64,000 nt of DNA from Lactiplantibacillus plantarum (lineage in GTDB: Bacteria; Bacillota; Bacilli; Lactobacillales; Lactobacillaceae). Below are positions 22,022 to 29,977 of the stretch, piece after piece. Below the pieces are notes generated by a model that was given only the letters and a program-made list of their open reading frames with translations, had not been told where the DNA came from and searched no databases. A program made the position numbers and the translations under genes. The stretch's first letter is position 1. Each line of letters begins with the position of its first letter. The stretch lies in the NCBI RefSeq assembly GCF_014131735.1, contig NZ_CP039121.1, positions 1,054,001 to 1,118,000 of the forward strand, read 5' to 3'.

Positions 22022-22805
22022 TTATTATGAGAACTGGACTGATCGGGCCTACATGTCGCCGACGGTGTTTAAACGGTTTCTAGCATGTGAAGCAGAAGCG
22101 TTAGCCAAGTTGCAGGGTAAATGGGAGCCAGTTATGAACTCAACGGCGCTAGTCGTTGGAAATTGGCTTCACAGCTACTTCGAAAGCGAGAAAGCTCATG
22201 CCAAGTTTGTTGATGAACATCCAGAGGCAATTTCAAGCCGGGGCCCAAGCAAGGGCTACCTAAAAAAGGACTTCAAAATTGCTGAATCCATGATTGAAGC
22301 CTTATCTGACGATCATGATTTTAATCTTCTTTATCAAGGCGATAAAGAAGTGATTGTAACTGGTGAAATCGGTGGTTATCCCTGGAAGGGCAAGATTGAT
22401 TGCCTCAATTTGAAACAAGGTTACTTCGTTGATCTAAAGACGACCGCTGATATTTATAAGGGTTATTGGAATGAAGAAAGCCGTGAACGGGAACCATTTG
22501 TTTATGCGTATAACTATCAGCTTCAAATGGCCGTGTATCAGGAACTGATTAAGCAGCAATTCGGTGTGATGTGTAAACCGTACATCGTGGCAGTAAGCAA
22601 ACAGGATCCACCAGACAAGCAGGCTATTGATTTACCGGAGTACCGACTTACTAATGCTATGAACCAGATATTGGACTCTCAACAGCATATTCAAGATGTC
22701 ATTAAAGGCGAAGCAGATCCTATCCAATGCGGACATTGTGCTTATTGTCGTAGTACCAAAAAGTTAGAGAGCGTCGTTAGTGCAGACGACTTACTCATAG
22801 ATTGA
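21933..22805 (+). CDS. PD-(D/E)xK exonuclease partner of RecT (DUF3799-like)
   Basis: 290 residues. ATG 21933 has AAAGGAGGCACC upstream, supporting translation of a Ser/Thr-rich start inside recT. The nuclease core has GYPWKGKIDCLN then YFVDLKTT (D..DxK) and YNYQLQMAVYQE, as in RecE/lambda-exo-like nucleases. A CGHCAYCR cysteine cluster near residue 270 may bind metal. It makes 3' single strands for RecT. Confidence 0.85.
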   Translation: MIKNLPKTGQTSKTSSTTSMMLDQKLTPNNYYENWTDRAYMSPTVFKRFLACEAEALAKLQGKWEPVMNSTALVVGNWLHSYFESEKAHAKFVDEHPEAISSRGPSKGYLKKDFKIAESMIEALSDDHDFNLLYQGDKEVIVTGEIGGYPWKGKIDCLNLKQGYFVDLKTTADIYKGYWNEESREREPFVYAYNYQLQMAVYQELIKQQFGVMCKPYIVAVSKQDPPDKQAIDLPEYRLTNAMNQILDSQQHIQDVIKGEADPIQCGHCAYCRSTKKLESVVSADDLLID

Positions 22806-22883
22806 CTAAACAGAATTGGCTTGAACAGCAGTGACTGAATCCACCGAACGGGTGAAAGGCCCATTAGTAAAGGAGGGACGAAT

Positions 22884-23792
22884 TTGGATTACTTCAAGCA
22901 ACGACGAGCGTACCGCAATTTTAAAATGTATGAAGCGAGTGTCTCTAACGGCCAAAATAATCTGTATCGCGAGTTATTAGACTATGCGAACGATGAAGGC
23001 AAGTTGGACGTTCAGTTTCGCATGAAAAATTCGGCATTACTCAGTCTGACAGGACTATCCGAACCCGGCCTCGATAAAGCACGCAACTCATTAGTGCAAC
23101 TAGGACTAATTAAATACGTTAGAGGCAAGAAAAATGTGAAACCGCCTGAATATCGCATTATTAATTTATATAGTAGGTCAGCTGGTTACCCAACCAGTAA
23201 CCCAACTACAAGTCATAAAAGTAGGCCAACTGGTTTAGATAAAGTAGGTCAACCGGTTGGGCAAGGTGGAGGTCAACCAGTAGAACATAAAGAACTTACT
23301 AGTACTGACCCTGACTTGACTGATACTGACTCTTATGATGATGACGCGGGTGTCACGCGCGAGCAGGTCATTAACGATTGGACCAACCTGTGGGGATTTC
23401 CAAATGGTATTGCCCGACCTGAGATTGATGAATGGCTGGAAGAGTTCAAGCCTGAGGTGATTGCCTATGCAATTTGGGTTGCTGGAGAACATCAGATTGG
23501 ATCTAATGCATGTTTGAAATACGTTCGTGCAATTGTTGCGGGTTGGAAGAAACGAAATATTACGACGTTAGAGCAGGCTAAAAAGGCTGCTGCTAATCAT
23601 GACGACCGCATGAAGAGCGAAAGAAAACCTAGTGGCTATTCAAAACCACGCCGTAAAGAAGTTACGCCAAAGTGGATGCAAAACGGCGCTTCTCAGGCGG
23701 ATTCTAAGCCAAATTCAAGTGATAACCAGCAGGACGATATGAGTGACGATGATTTTCTAGCGCTCATGAACAGTCAGGAGGAAGCTAAATGA
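22884..23792 (+). CDS. DnaD-like replication initiator with internal origin repeats
   Basis: TTG start with AAAGGAGGGACG upstream. A winged-helix N-terminal region (about 25-100, LLSLTGLSEPGLDKARNSL) is followed by a polar linker (about 100-155), a DnaD-like helical domain (about 155-230, WTNLWGFPNGIARPEI..CLKYVRAIVAGWKKRN) and a disordered tail. It loads the host helicase on phage DNA. Repeats in the linker-coding DNA probably form the origin. Confidence 0.85.
   Translation: MDYFKQRRAYRNFKMYEASVSNGQNNLYRELLDYANDEGKLDVQFRMKNSALLSLTGLSEPGLDKARNSLVQLGLIKYVRGKKNVKPPEYRIINLYSRSAGYPTSNPTTSHKSRPTGLDKVGQPVGQGGGQPVEHKELTSTDPDLTDTDSYDDDAGVTREQVINDWTNLWGFPNGIARPEIDEWLEEFKPEVIAYAIWVAGEHQIGSNACLKYVRAIVAGWKKRNITTLEQAKKAAANHDDRMKSERKPSGYSKPRRKEVTPKWMQNGASQADSKPNSSDNQQDDMSDDDFLALMNSQEEAK
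23174..23282 (+). repeat. Iteron-like repeats inside the initiator gene
   Basis: Related 14-mers: TAGGTCAGCTGGTT (23174), TAGGCCAACTGGTT (23222), TAGGTCAACCGGTT (23245) and GAGGTCAACCAGTA (23269). The last three are spaced 23-24 bp. The region also has the inverse AACCAGTAACC. The layout fits a replication origin bound by the protein it lies in. Confidence 0.6.
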
Positions 23793-24076
23793 ATTGGGGT
23801 AATCAATTAGTCAATTTAGCCGCTAACCATGCCTATGAACCGGCCGCGTTGCATTGGACTAAGCAGCGTATGAAGCGGCATTTAAAGGCTGGCGGTAGCG
23901 CGCAAGATGAAGTGTGCGCTCATGAGTACAAGCTATTTGCACTCGAGGTTTTAATTATTGAATATCAGCGGGATGGCTTAAATTTTGATTTGACCCAATG
24001 TTGGGGTAAGCCAGCCGAGTATTTTATTGATTTAGAGCAAGCTAGACAAGGATTGCAAACGGAGGTGAGCGCATGA
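23789..24076 (+). CDS. Early phage protein (95 aa)
   Basis: The start overlaps the preceding stop (AAATGAA) and has CAGGAGGAAGC upstream. Helical, with LFALEVLIIEYQRDGL and one Cys near KPAEYF. Position after the initiator is typical for small replication accessory genes. Function unknown. Confidence 0.65.
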   Translation: MNWGNQLVNLAANHAYEPAALHWTKQRMKRHLKAGGSAQDEVCAHEYKLFALEVLIIEYQRDGLNFDLTQCWGKPAEYFIDLEQARQGLQTEVSA

Positions 24077-24591
24077 CTGAAACACAGGTGCTAGTAATTA
24101 ACGCTGATCTACCCGATATCGATCACCCACTAGCAATCGGGCCCGAACCGGAAATGTTTAAGCTCGCGCAACATAACTACAAATCTGGTGAATGGCCGTT
24201 TCCAGTTAGACTTGTGAAGCCTGGAACTAAGGTAAGCAGTGATGCGGCCTACCTAGCCAGTATGAAACAAGATCCGAAGCAGGGAGAACGTGAAGATATT
24301 AAAGCCATTCGGCAAGCACATAAGCATGGCAAACATACGCTTAGAGAACTAGCTGATAGTACGGCAATTGAATTAAATCGGGTAAAGGATTTAGTCCATA
24401 AATACAGCCTGCCACTGACTAACGATTACTGGCGTGCTGAGAAGTATAACAATCCTGATGAAGTAATCGCCTATCAAACACTGGCGCGATTATGTAAGAG
24501 GATTGATGCTCCAGAGTTTTCGATTAGACAGGCCAGTATGTCTAACGGGGTCGTTAATGGCTATTACATTAGCCGGGTGCCGAAAGTATGA
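24073..24591 (+). CDS. Early phage protein with HTH-like segment (172 aa)
   Basis: Start overlaps the previous stop by 4 nt. It has a central helix-turn-helix-like stretch (HTLRELADSTAIELNRVKDLVHKY) and a C-terminal YYISRVPKV. It is coupled to rusA by another ATGA overlap. Function unknown, possibly DNA-binding. Confidence 0.6.
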   Translation: MTETQVLVINADLPDIDHPLAIGPEPEMFKLAQHNYKSGEWPFPVRLVKPGTKVSSDAAYLASMKQDPKQGEREDIKAIRQAHKHGKHTLRELADSTAIELNRVKDLVHKYSLPLTNDYWRAEKYNNPDEVIAYQTLARLCKRIDAPEFSIRQASMSNGVVNGYYISRVPKV

Positions 24592-24962
24592 GCAAAGTCG
24601 TGATTAAGGGCGAACTACCTAGCTTAAATGAGTACATCAAGGCTGAACGGGCCAACAGATACGCCGCAGCTAAACTAAAGAAGCGGTACACGGCCTTATG
24701 TAGTGTATATGCGCGAGCAAGTCGGAATTCCGGAGTTGAATTCAGTTGGCCTTGCAAGCTTAAATTTACGTGGTACACAAAGAACAACCGAAAAGATGCG
24801 GACAATATCGCGTTTGCTAAAAAGTTTGTGCTTGACGGCTTCATGAAAGCTGGGCTCCTAGGTAATGACAACCGCAAGCATATCACGGGGTTTCAGGACG
24901 AATTTGCAGTTGATAAACGAAATCCGCGAGTAGAAATAGATGAAATTACGGAGGACGAATAA
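24588..24962 (+). CDS. rusA: RusA-family Holliday junction resolvase
   Basis: 124 residues, the normal size. It shows GELPSLNEYIKAERAN and the key KDADNIAFAKKFVLDGF motif, whose aspartates bind metal, then a second acidic site in LGNDNRKH. It cuts recombination or replication junctions before packaging. Confidence 0.9.
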   Translation: MSKVVIKGELPSLNEYIKAERANRYAAAKLKKRYTALCSVYARASRNSGVEFSWPCKLKFTWYTKNNRKDADNIAFAKKFVLDGFMKAGLLGNDNRKHITGFQDEFAVDKRNPRVEIDEITEDE

Positions 24963-24964
24963 AC

Positions 24965-25177
24965 ATGATTGATATGAAAATTGACCAGTATCATCTGACT
25001 AGTGACAAATACGAAGTTAAGGTTAACAGGATGTCATTAGACAGCCATGGGCATCCGGTAACTAGCTACGATGAAAAGTCTGGTATTAATCGGCTGGTAG
25101 AAGTACCCCTAGCACACTGTAAAAACGTCGATGACGCATTGCACTGGCTTCGTGGGTATTTAAATCCGGACCGGTAG
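24965..25177 (+). CDS. Small early phage protein (70 aa)
   Basis: GGAGGACGAATAAAC precedes the ATG, 2 nt after rusA. It contains QYHLTSDKYEVKVNRM and ends DALHWLRGYLNPDR. Soluble, strand-rich. Not recognised. Confidence 0.6.
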   Translation: MIDMKIDQYHLTSDKYEVKVNRMSLDSHGHPVTSYDEKSGINRLVEVPLAHCKNVDDALHWLRGYLNPDR

Positions 25178-25193
25178 TGAACGCATTACAACA

Positions 25194-25277
25194 GTGGATC
25201 AGTTAGCCAGAGAGAGCCAAAGAATTGAACGGCAGTTTGATGCGTACATTAAAGAGCGCGTACCGGAAGGATTGTGA
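25194..25277 (+). CDS. Possible tiny ORF (27 aa)
   Basis: A GTG-started helical ORF (DQLARESQRIERQFDAYIKE). No clear SD; composition is protein-like. It could be translationally coupled to its neighbours. Confidence 0.3.
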   Translation: MDQLARESQRIERQFDAYIKERVPEGL

Positions 25278-25280
25278 GTT

Positions 25281-25421
25281 ATGCCTAAACACACTAAGAA
25301 GCGTTCAACGATTAAACGGAAGCACCGGCGCATGAAGGAACACGCCGAAGCAAACAAAAAGCCGCCCGTTAAGGCGACCAGTCACGGGACCACTCGAATG
25401 ACCGTTGTAAGTATAACATAA
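25281..25421 (+). CDS. Small highly basic protein (46 aa)
   Basis: ATG with AAGGATTGTG upstream. The first 20 residues are almost all Lys/Arg/His (PKHTKKRSTIKRKHRRMKEH), suggesting nucleic-acid binding. It lies just before ArpU. Confidence 0.5.
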   Translation: MPKHTKKRSTIKRKHRRMKEHAEANKKPPVKATSHGTTRMTVVSIT

Positions 25422-25498
25422 AAAAGCGCTGCCATCGCTGACCGCGCTACAACTAATTCCGAATAAGTTAATTATAGCATACGAAAGCGGAGGGGCGC

Positions 25499-25960
25499 AT
25501 GATGGGCGAACAGCAAGTTATTTCAGATGAAATTTTTCCACCAATTGACCAGGAGAAAACAATTAAACAGGTGCGGCGGTTCCTGGATAAGAAGTTACCG
25601 CAAGCAGTTCGGGCGTCCGGCCATTCGGTCGCTGATCTAAAATCGCCTAGCATGGATGGCATGCCTAAGTCGGCCCCAGCTGGTAACTCGGCCGAGGATC
25701 GGATTACACGCCGCCTGTACGCTGAGCAAATTGTCCGACAGACTATTCAGGCCATGGCTCGCTGTGATCATGAGTGCCAGGAGATATTAGATCGGCTATA
25801 TTTACAAGGTTACAGCGACACGATGTGCTACATGGATATTGGCTACAGCAAGACTCAGTATTTTGATCGCTGGAAGCCATTGGCAATGCTGCAGTTTGCA
25901 CAGAGCTATTACCTAGAAGACCTGAATATTTATCAAAACCGGACTCAGACCGGACTTTAA
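25499..25960 (+). CDS. arpU: ArpU-family late transcription regulator
   Basis: 153 residues (152 from the second ATG), AGCGGAGGGGCGC upstream. The C-terminal half (ILDRLYLQGYSDTMCYMDIGYSKTQYFDRW) has the sigma-like helix pattern of ArpU/RinA-type activators that switch on late phage genes. It is the last early gene, directly before a periodic repeat array and the late region. Confidence 0.85.
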   Translation: MMGEQQVISDEIFPPIDQEKTIKQVRRFLDKKLPQAVRASGHSVADLKSPSMDGMPKSAPAGNSAEDRITRRLYAEQIVRQTIQAMARCDHECQEILDRLYLQGYSDTMCYMDIGYSKTQYFDRWKPLAMLQFAQSYYLEDLNIYQNRTQTGL

Positions 25961-25989
25961 CCGAACTTTTTCCGAACTCAAGCCGGACT
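25939..25989 (+). repeat. Five CCGRACT boxes at exact 11-bp period
   Basis: CCGGACT at 25939, 25950 and 25983, and CCGAACT at 25961 and 25972. The start-to-start distance is exactly 11 bp each time, about one helical turn, so all boxes face the same side of the DNA. The array overlaps the last codons of arpU and precedes the late region. Candidate ArpU or terminase binding sites. Confidence 0.75.
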
Positions 25990-26212
25990 TCATAGCAATA
26001 AATTGGTGGTAAATTAGTATTATCGATAATTGGTTAGGGCGACAAATAAACGTTTTTCTGATAGCCCTAGCCGTTTTATATGGCGGATTAAGGTAAATAT
26101 GGTATTTATTATGCTGTATGTTGTTCGATTCCATATCGCCACTTTAGACGGGCACAGGTGTACAATTTGTGTTGCCTCCTTGATTAAGTTGATATGATGG
26201 CCCGTCTATTAA
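25990..26212. other. Gene-free stretch between ArpU array and tRNA-Trp
   Basis: No gene is seen. A possible promoter has TTGTGT, 17 bp, TGATAT ahead of the tRNA. The position (before terminase) would suit a cos or pac site and the late promoter, but no such site can be proved by eye. Confidence 0.35.
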
Positions 26213-26284
26213 GCAGATATGATCTAATTGGCAAGATGGCGGTCTCCAAAACCGTCTATGTTGGTTCAAATCCAGCTATCTGTG
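26213..26284 (+). tRNA. tRNA-Trp (CCA), phage-borne
   Basis: Acceptor GCAGATA/TATCTGT, D-arm ATCT..AGAT, anticodon stem GCGGT/ACCGT with loop CTCCAAA (CCA), T-arm GTTGG-TTCAAAT-CCAGC. It is a complete cloverleaf between the early and late regions. Confidence 0.92.
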
Positions 26285-26287
26285 TAG

Positions 26288-26330
26288 CCGGCGGATTTAT
26301 AAGGGGTGATGCGCTCCTCTCTGCCGCCGG
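26288..26330 (+). other. GC-rich hairpin after tRNA-Trp
   Basis: CCGGCGG (26288-26294) and CCGCCGG (26324-26330) are perfect inverted arms around 29 nt. The GC richness stands out in an AT-rich area. It may be part of a packaging site or an RNA structure. Confidence 0.4.
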
Positions 26331-26403
26331 TGTAGTTTATTAGTTTAGCAGCCTAGATACTCACGAATTTCTTTGATTGCTCAAACTAAAATCCTTCAAA
26401 CTG

Positions 26404-26430
26404 CTCTCGCTTTTTAGCGGGAGTTTTTGT
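26404..26430 (+). terminator. Terminator before the Abi-like gene
   Basis: CTCTCGC and GCGGGAG (one wobble) with a 6-nt loop, then TTTTT. It would isolate the Abi-like gene from upstream transcription. Confidence 0.75.
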
Positions 26431-26468
26431 ATAGTTAGAGTAAATTAATTAAGAATGTGGTGAAGTAT

Positions 26469-27290
26469 ATGAGACATCCTAGTAAAATCTTAAGGCCGGA
26501 GGTTGATAGTTTTGGTGTTGAAGCAATCGACGAACGTTATTCGGAGATGAATGATAGCTATAACGAAAAGAAATATGGTGAGTCGGTTAATTATGCTCGA
26601 AGTATGGTGGAATCAACTTGTAAATGGATTTTTAAAACAATTAAAGGCTACGAAATTGATAAGGATAGGTATCATCTATTACCTGAACTTGCTCAAATAA
26701 CGTTGCATGTATTAGAATCTGAATTATCCTCGCAAGAACACATAACTAAGATATTCAATAAATTGATTGCCACGATTGTTGAGATAGGAAGTCTTAGAAA
26801 TTCGACATCTGTATCTCATGGATCATCTGTACGAACAGAATCTGTAACATCTGTTGAGGCTAGATTTGTTATATTTGCAGCAGAAGATATAACTTTGACT
26901 TTATTGGATCTTTTATTCAATAAAACACATTCTTTAAAGAGAAATGCGGTACATTCTGTTATTGATCCTAAGGGAATGACAAAGCTTCGTGAAGACGATA
27001 GTTTTGTTACCTATAAATTAGACGATAACGCTTCTTTGGGTACAGGAACTGAATTTACAGTATTCAAGAATTGTAATGTTATTTATCAGGCGGTTGTTAC
27101 CTTGCCGAAATGGGTCGATGCTAGTTCAGATCAAGAGTTTATGTCTGAACATATGCGAGATTATATGGAAAATGATGCAATAGAAACAGGTAAAAAGGGA
27201 ATTAGCGGATATATGTATTATTCTGCTAAAAAGGATTTTATGTATGAGGTACAAGTCGAGGGTAATGTAATTTATATCACTAATGTTTAA
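26469..27290 (+). CDS. Abi_C-domain protein, putative abortive infection cargo
   Basis: About 273 residues. ATG 26469 with a weak GGTGA upstream, or GTG 26457. Two conserved blocks of the Abi-like C-terminal family are visible: YARSMVESTCKWIFKTI (about 45-61) and IVEIGSLRNSTSVSHGSSV followed by ARFVIFAAEDITLTLLDLL (about 110-155). A beta-rich C-terminal domain follows. The gene is AT-rich and flanked by terminators on both sides, which marks it as an independent moron. It probably protects the lysogen from other phages (inference from family). Confidence 0.65.
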   Translation: MRHPSKILRPEVDSFGVEAIDERYSEMNDSYNEKKYGESVNYARSMVESTCKWIFKTIKGYEIDKDRYHLLPELAQITLHVLESELSSQEHITKIFNKLIATIVEIGSLRNSTSVSHGSSVRTESVTSVEARFVIFAAEDITLTLLDLLFNKTHSLKRNAVHSVIDPKGMTKLREDDSFVTYKLDDNASLGTGTEFTVFKNCNVIYQAVVTLPKWVDASSDQEFMSEHMRDYMENDAIETGKKGISGYMYYSAKKDFMYEVQVEGNVIYITNV

Positions 27291-27351
27291 CTTTATATTG
27301 GTAAAATTCGAGAATAGTTTCTTTTTTGAGAAATAATGTTAAATAGAAATC

Positions 27352-27375
27352 AACGTCCCTTGGGACGTTTTTATT
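27352..27375 (+). terminator. Terminator after the Abi-like gene
   Basis: AACGTCC and GGACGTT hairpin followed by TTTATTTT. Confidence 0.8.
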
Positions 27376-27399
27376 TTACGTAAATTTAGGAGTGGTGTC

Positions 27400-27819
27400 A
27401 TGGTAGTAATGATTCACAGCAAATATGGGTACGAGCCGCCTGAATGGGTGCAGGCTGATGCTCGGCTAGATAGGTGGTACAAGGATAAGAAGCGTCGTGC
27501 TAAACAGCATGGCGCTTTTCGTTTGGATAAAAATAATGAGGAAGCAATTATGAATTTTGGTGAAGCAATTAAGGCGTTGAAATTGGGTAAGCGTGTTGCA
27601 CGTAAGGGTTGGAACGGCAAAGGCATCTTCATTAAATTGAAAAAGGGAGAACCTTTGAACACTCCCAATAATCGTTTTAATGAGGTTATGACTCACGATT
27701 TCATTTATATTGACACGACTGGGCTACGCACGAACAATCCGAATGCACCTATGGATCGAGTTCCATGGTTAGCTAGTCAAACTGATATGCTAGCTGATGA
27801 CTGGGTCGTGGTCGAATAA
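27400..27819 (+). CDS. tad2: DUF2829 / Tad2-type anti-Thoeris protein
   Basis: 139 residues as read. The last 89 match DUF2829: MNFGEAIKALKLGKRVARKG, then WNGKGIFIKL, a VPWLASQTD block and DDWVVVE. DUF2829 proteins (Tad2) sequester the cyclic ADP-ribose signal of Thoeris defence. A second start at ATG 27550 has GAGGAAGCAATT before it and would give the classic Tad2 length, so the first 50 residues may be an extension or a separate product. Located between the Abi-like gene and terminase. Confidence 0.75.
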   Translation: MVVMIHSKYGYEPPEWVQADARLDRWYKDKKRRAKQHGAFRLDKNNEEAIMNFGEAIKALKLGKRVARKGWNGKGIFIKLKKGEPLNTPNNRFNEVMTHDFIYIDTTGLRTNNPNAPMDRVPWLASQTDMLADDWVVVE

Positions 27820-27859
27820 CGATGACTAATTCCAATTAACGGAGGTGTGGTGGTATGTA

Positions 27860-28738
27860 ATGACAGAAAAGTATGAGCAGGCTGAACAAGACTATATGGC
27901 TGGTATGAAGTACAAGGACATTGCTACTAAGTATGATGTTAGCTTAAATACTGTCAAGTCGTGGAAGGGCCGTTATGGCTGGCAACGTGGCAGTGCTAAA
28001 AAGAATGCACCCACTAAGTCAAAAATGGTGCACACAAAAGCCAAAAAGGGTGCACCTAAAATAATCGATGAACTAGAGGCAAATAGTAAGCTTACAGATA
28101 AGCAGAAACTGTTCTGCCTCTTTTATTTGCAACGTTTTAATGCAACATGGGCTTACATGAAAGCTTATAAATGTGATTATGATACTGCCATGCGTTCAGG
28201 AAGTAGACTGTTGAGAAATGTTGAGATTAAGAATCAACTTGCGGAGCTGAAGCAGCAGCAGCGTTCCGAGCTACTAATAACGATTGATAACATCACTCAC
28301 GAGTACGCTAAGCAGGCGTTTGCTAGCCTTGGTGATGTACTAGATTACAAGGTACACGAAGAATTAGTGACAGACACCGATGGCAACGTGTTCCTTGATA
28401 CTGATGATAACCCAGTCAAAAAACACGTTGCTGATATATACTTGAAACCGAGTAATCAGATTGATTGGTCACTGGTGCAGGATATTCATCGCGGTAAGGA
28501 TGGCTTGGTGGTCAAGTTGTACGATAAGCAAAAGGCATTGGATAGCTTGTCTAAATTGATTGGTGCTGACGATGGTAATGCCAACGAACAGAAAATCCGC
28601 AAGCTTAAAGCTGACGCGGATATTGCGGAGGCTAAAGCTCGCATTATGAATGCCTCAACCGATAGTACTGAAGCAAAAGTTTCTGAATATCTGGATAAAT
28701 TGGATGACGTCCTAGGTGGTGATAGCGATGGCAATTAG
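27860..28738 (+). CDS. terS: Terminase small subunit
   Basis: About 292 residues. An N-terminal HTH ([24 protein letters not shown]) is followed by the terminase_2-type region ([36 protein letters not shown]) and a coiled C-terminus. It recognises phage DNA for packaging. The best-spaced ATG after GGAGG (27855) is followed at once by TAA, and ATG 27860 overlaps that stop. The alternative GTG start is 27845. Confidence 0.88.
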   Translation: MTEKYEQAEQDYMAGMKYKDIATKYDVSLNTVKSWKGRYGWQRGSAKKNAPTKSKMVHTKAKKGAPKIIDELEANSKLTDKQKLFCLFYLQRFNATWAYMKAYKCDYDTAMRSGSRLLRNVEIKNQLAELKQQQRSELLITIDNITHEYAKQAFASLGDVLDYKVHEELVTDTDGNVFLDTDDNPVKKHVADIYLKPSNQIDWSLVQDIHRGKDGLVVKLYDKQKALDSLSKLIGADDGNANEQKIRKLKADADIAEAKARIMNASTDSTEAKVSEYLDKLDDVLGGDSDGN

Positions 28739-29966
28739 TGAGCTATATACGCCGAAACAAGTTCAAGTGCTGAAAACCTTGCGGCGGACGGACTGGCGAC
28801 TACTGATAAACTATGGTGCTGTTCGGTCTGGTAAAACTGTCGTTGATAATGACGCCTTCTTGATGGAACTGCGGCGTGTTCGTCAGGTTGCTGACAAATT
28901 AGGGGTCAAGGAACCAATGTACATTTTAGCGGGGTATTCAAGCAAGTCGCTACAAAACAACGTATTACAGGAACTGACGAATAAATATGACATTAACTTT
29001 CAGTTCGACAAGCATAACTCTTTCACACTGTTTGGCGTGAAAATTGTGCAGACGTTTACCGGGTCTATTGCAGGGCTGGGGGCCATTCGTGGGATGACCT
29101 CGTTTGGGGCGTATATTAACGAAGCTAGCCTTGCTAATGAAGAGGTATTCAATGAAATCCTTAATCGGTGCTCAGCACAAGGTGCGCGAATTATTTGCGA
29201 TACGAACCCAGACGTTCCGACTCACTACTTGAAAGCCAGCTATATTGATAACGATGATCCTAAAGCAGGAACCGTTAGTTTCCATTTTACAATCGATGAT
29301 AATACCTTTTTGCCCCCACAATACGTTGAACATCAAAAAGCGGGTACGCCGTCCGGAATGTTTTACGACCGTGCAATACTCGGTCTATGGGTATCTGGTG
29401 AAGGTATGGTGTATAAAGATTTTAATAAGGACGAAATGATTATTCCACGGGCTCAATTGCCAGCAGACTTAACTTACTATGCGGGAGTCGACTGGGGCTA
29501 TGAACATAAAGGAACGATTGTTGTCATGGCTGATGATCGAGTTGGCAATACTTATTTGATTGAAGAACATACACGTCAGTTTGAAGAGATTGATTACTGG
29601 GTAGAGATTGCAAAAGATATTCAGCGTCGCTATGGCCGAAATGTTAAGTTTTGGGCTGATAGCGCGAGACCCGAACACGTTGCACGCTTCCAACGTGAAG
29701 GGCTCAAGGCGTTCAATGCTAAAAAATCGGTTTTATCAGGAATCGAGTCGGTGGCTAAGTGCATGAAGCAAGGCCACTTTTTTGTTATCAAAGAAGCAAT
29801 TGATGCGTTCTTAGATGAAATCTATCAGTATGTCTGGGATGAGGCTACGGGCTTACCCGTCAAGCTTAACGATGACGTAATGGACGCGTTACGGTATGCC
29901 GTCTATAACACACACGAACGGCTCAAGGCACGGACAATTAAGAAGCCAAAGGGATTAAGAGGATAG
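28728..29966 (+). CDS. terL: Terminase large subunit (PBSX type)
   Basis: 412 residues from ATG 28728, which overlaps terS. Walker A is GAVRSGKT (about 30-37) and Walker B lies near GAYINEA. The nuclease domain carries acidic residues in [20 protein letters not shown] and [12 protein letters not shown]. It is the packaging motor and DNA-cutting enzyme. Confidence 0.95.
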   Translation: MAISELYTPKQVQVLKTLRRTDWRLLINYGAVRSGKTVVDNDAFLMELRRVRQVADKLGVKEPMYILAGYSSKSLQNNVLQELTNKYDINFQFDKHNSFTLFGVKIVQTFTGSIAGLGAIRGMTSFGAYINEASLANEEVFNEILNRCSAQGARIICDTNPDVPTHYLKASYIDNDDPKAGTVSFHFTIDDNTFLPPQYVEHQKAGTPSGMFYDRAILGLWVSGEGMVYKDFNKDEMIIPRAQLPADLTYYAGVDWGYEHKGTIVVMADDRVGNTYLIEEHTRQFEEIDYWVEIAKDIQRRYGRNVKFWADSARPEHVARFQREGLKAFNAKKSVLSGIESVAKCMKQGHFFVIKEAIDAFLDEIYQYVWDEATGLPVKLNDDVMDALRYAVYNTHERLKARTIKKPKGLRG

Positions 29967-29977
29967 GAGGTGAGCGG

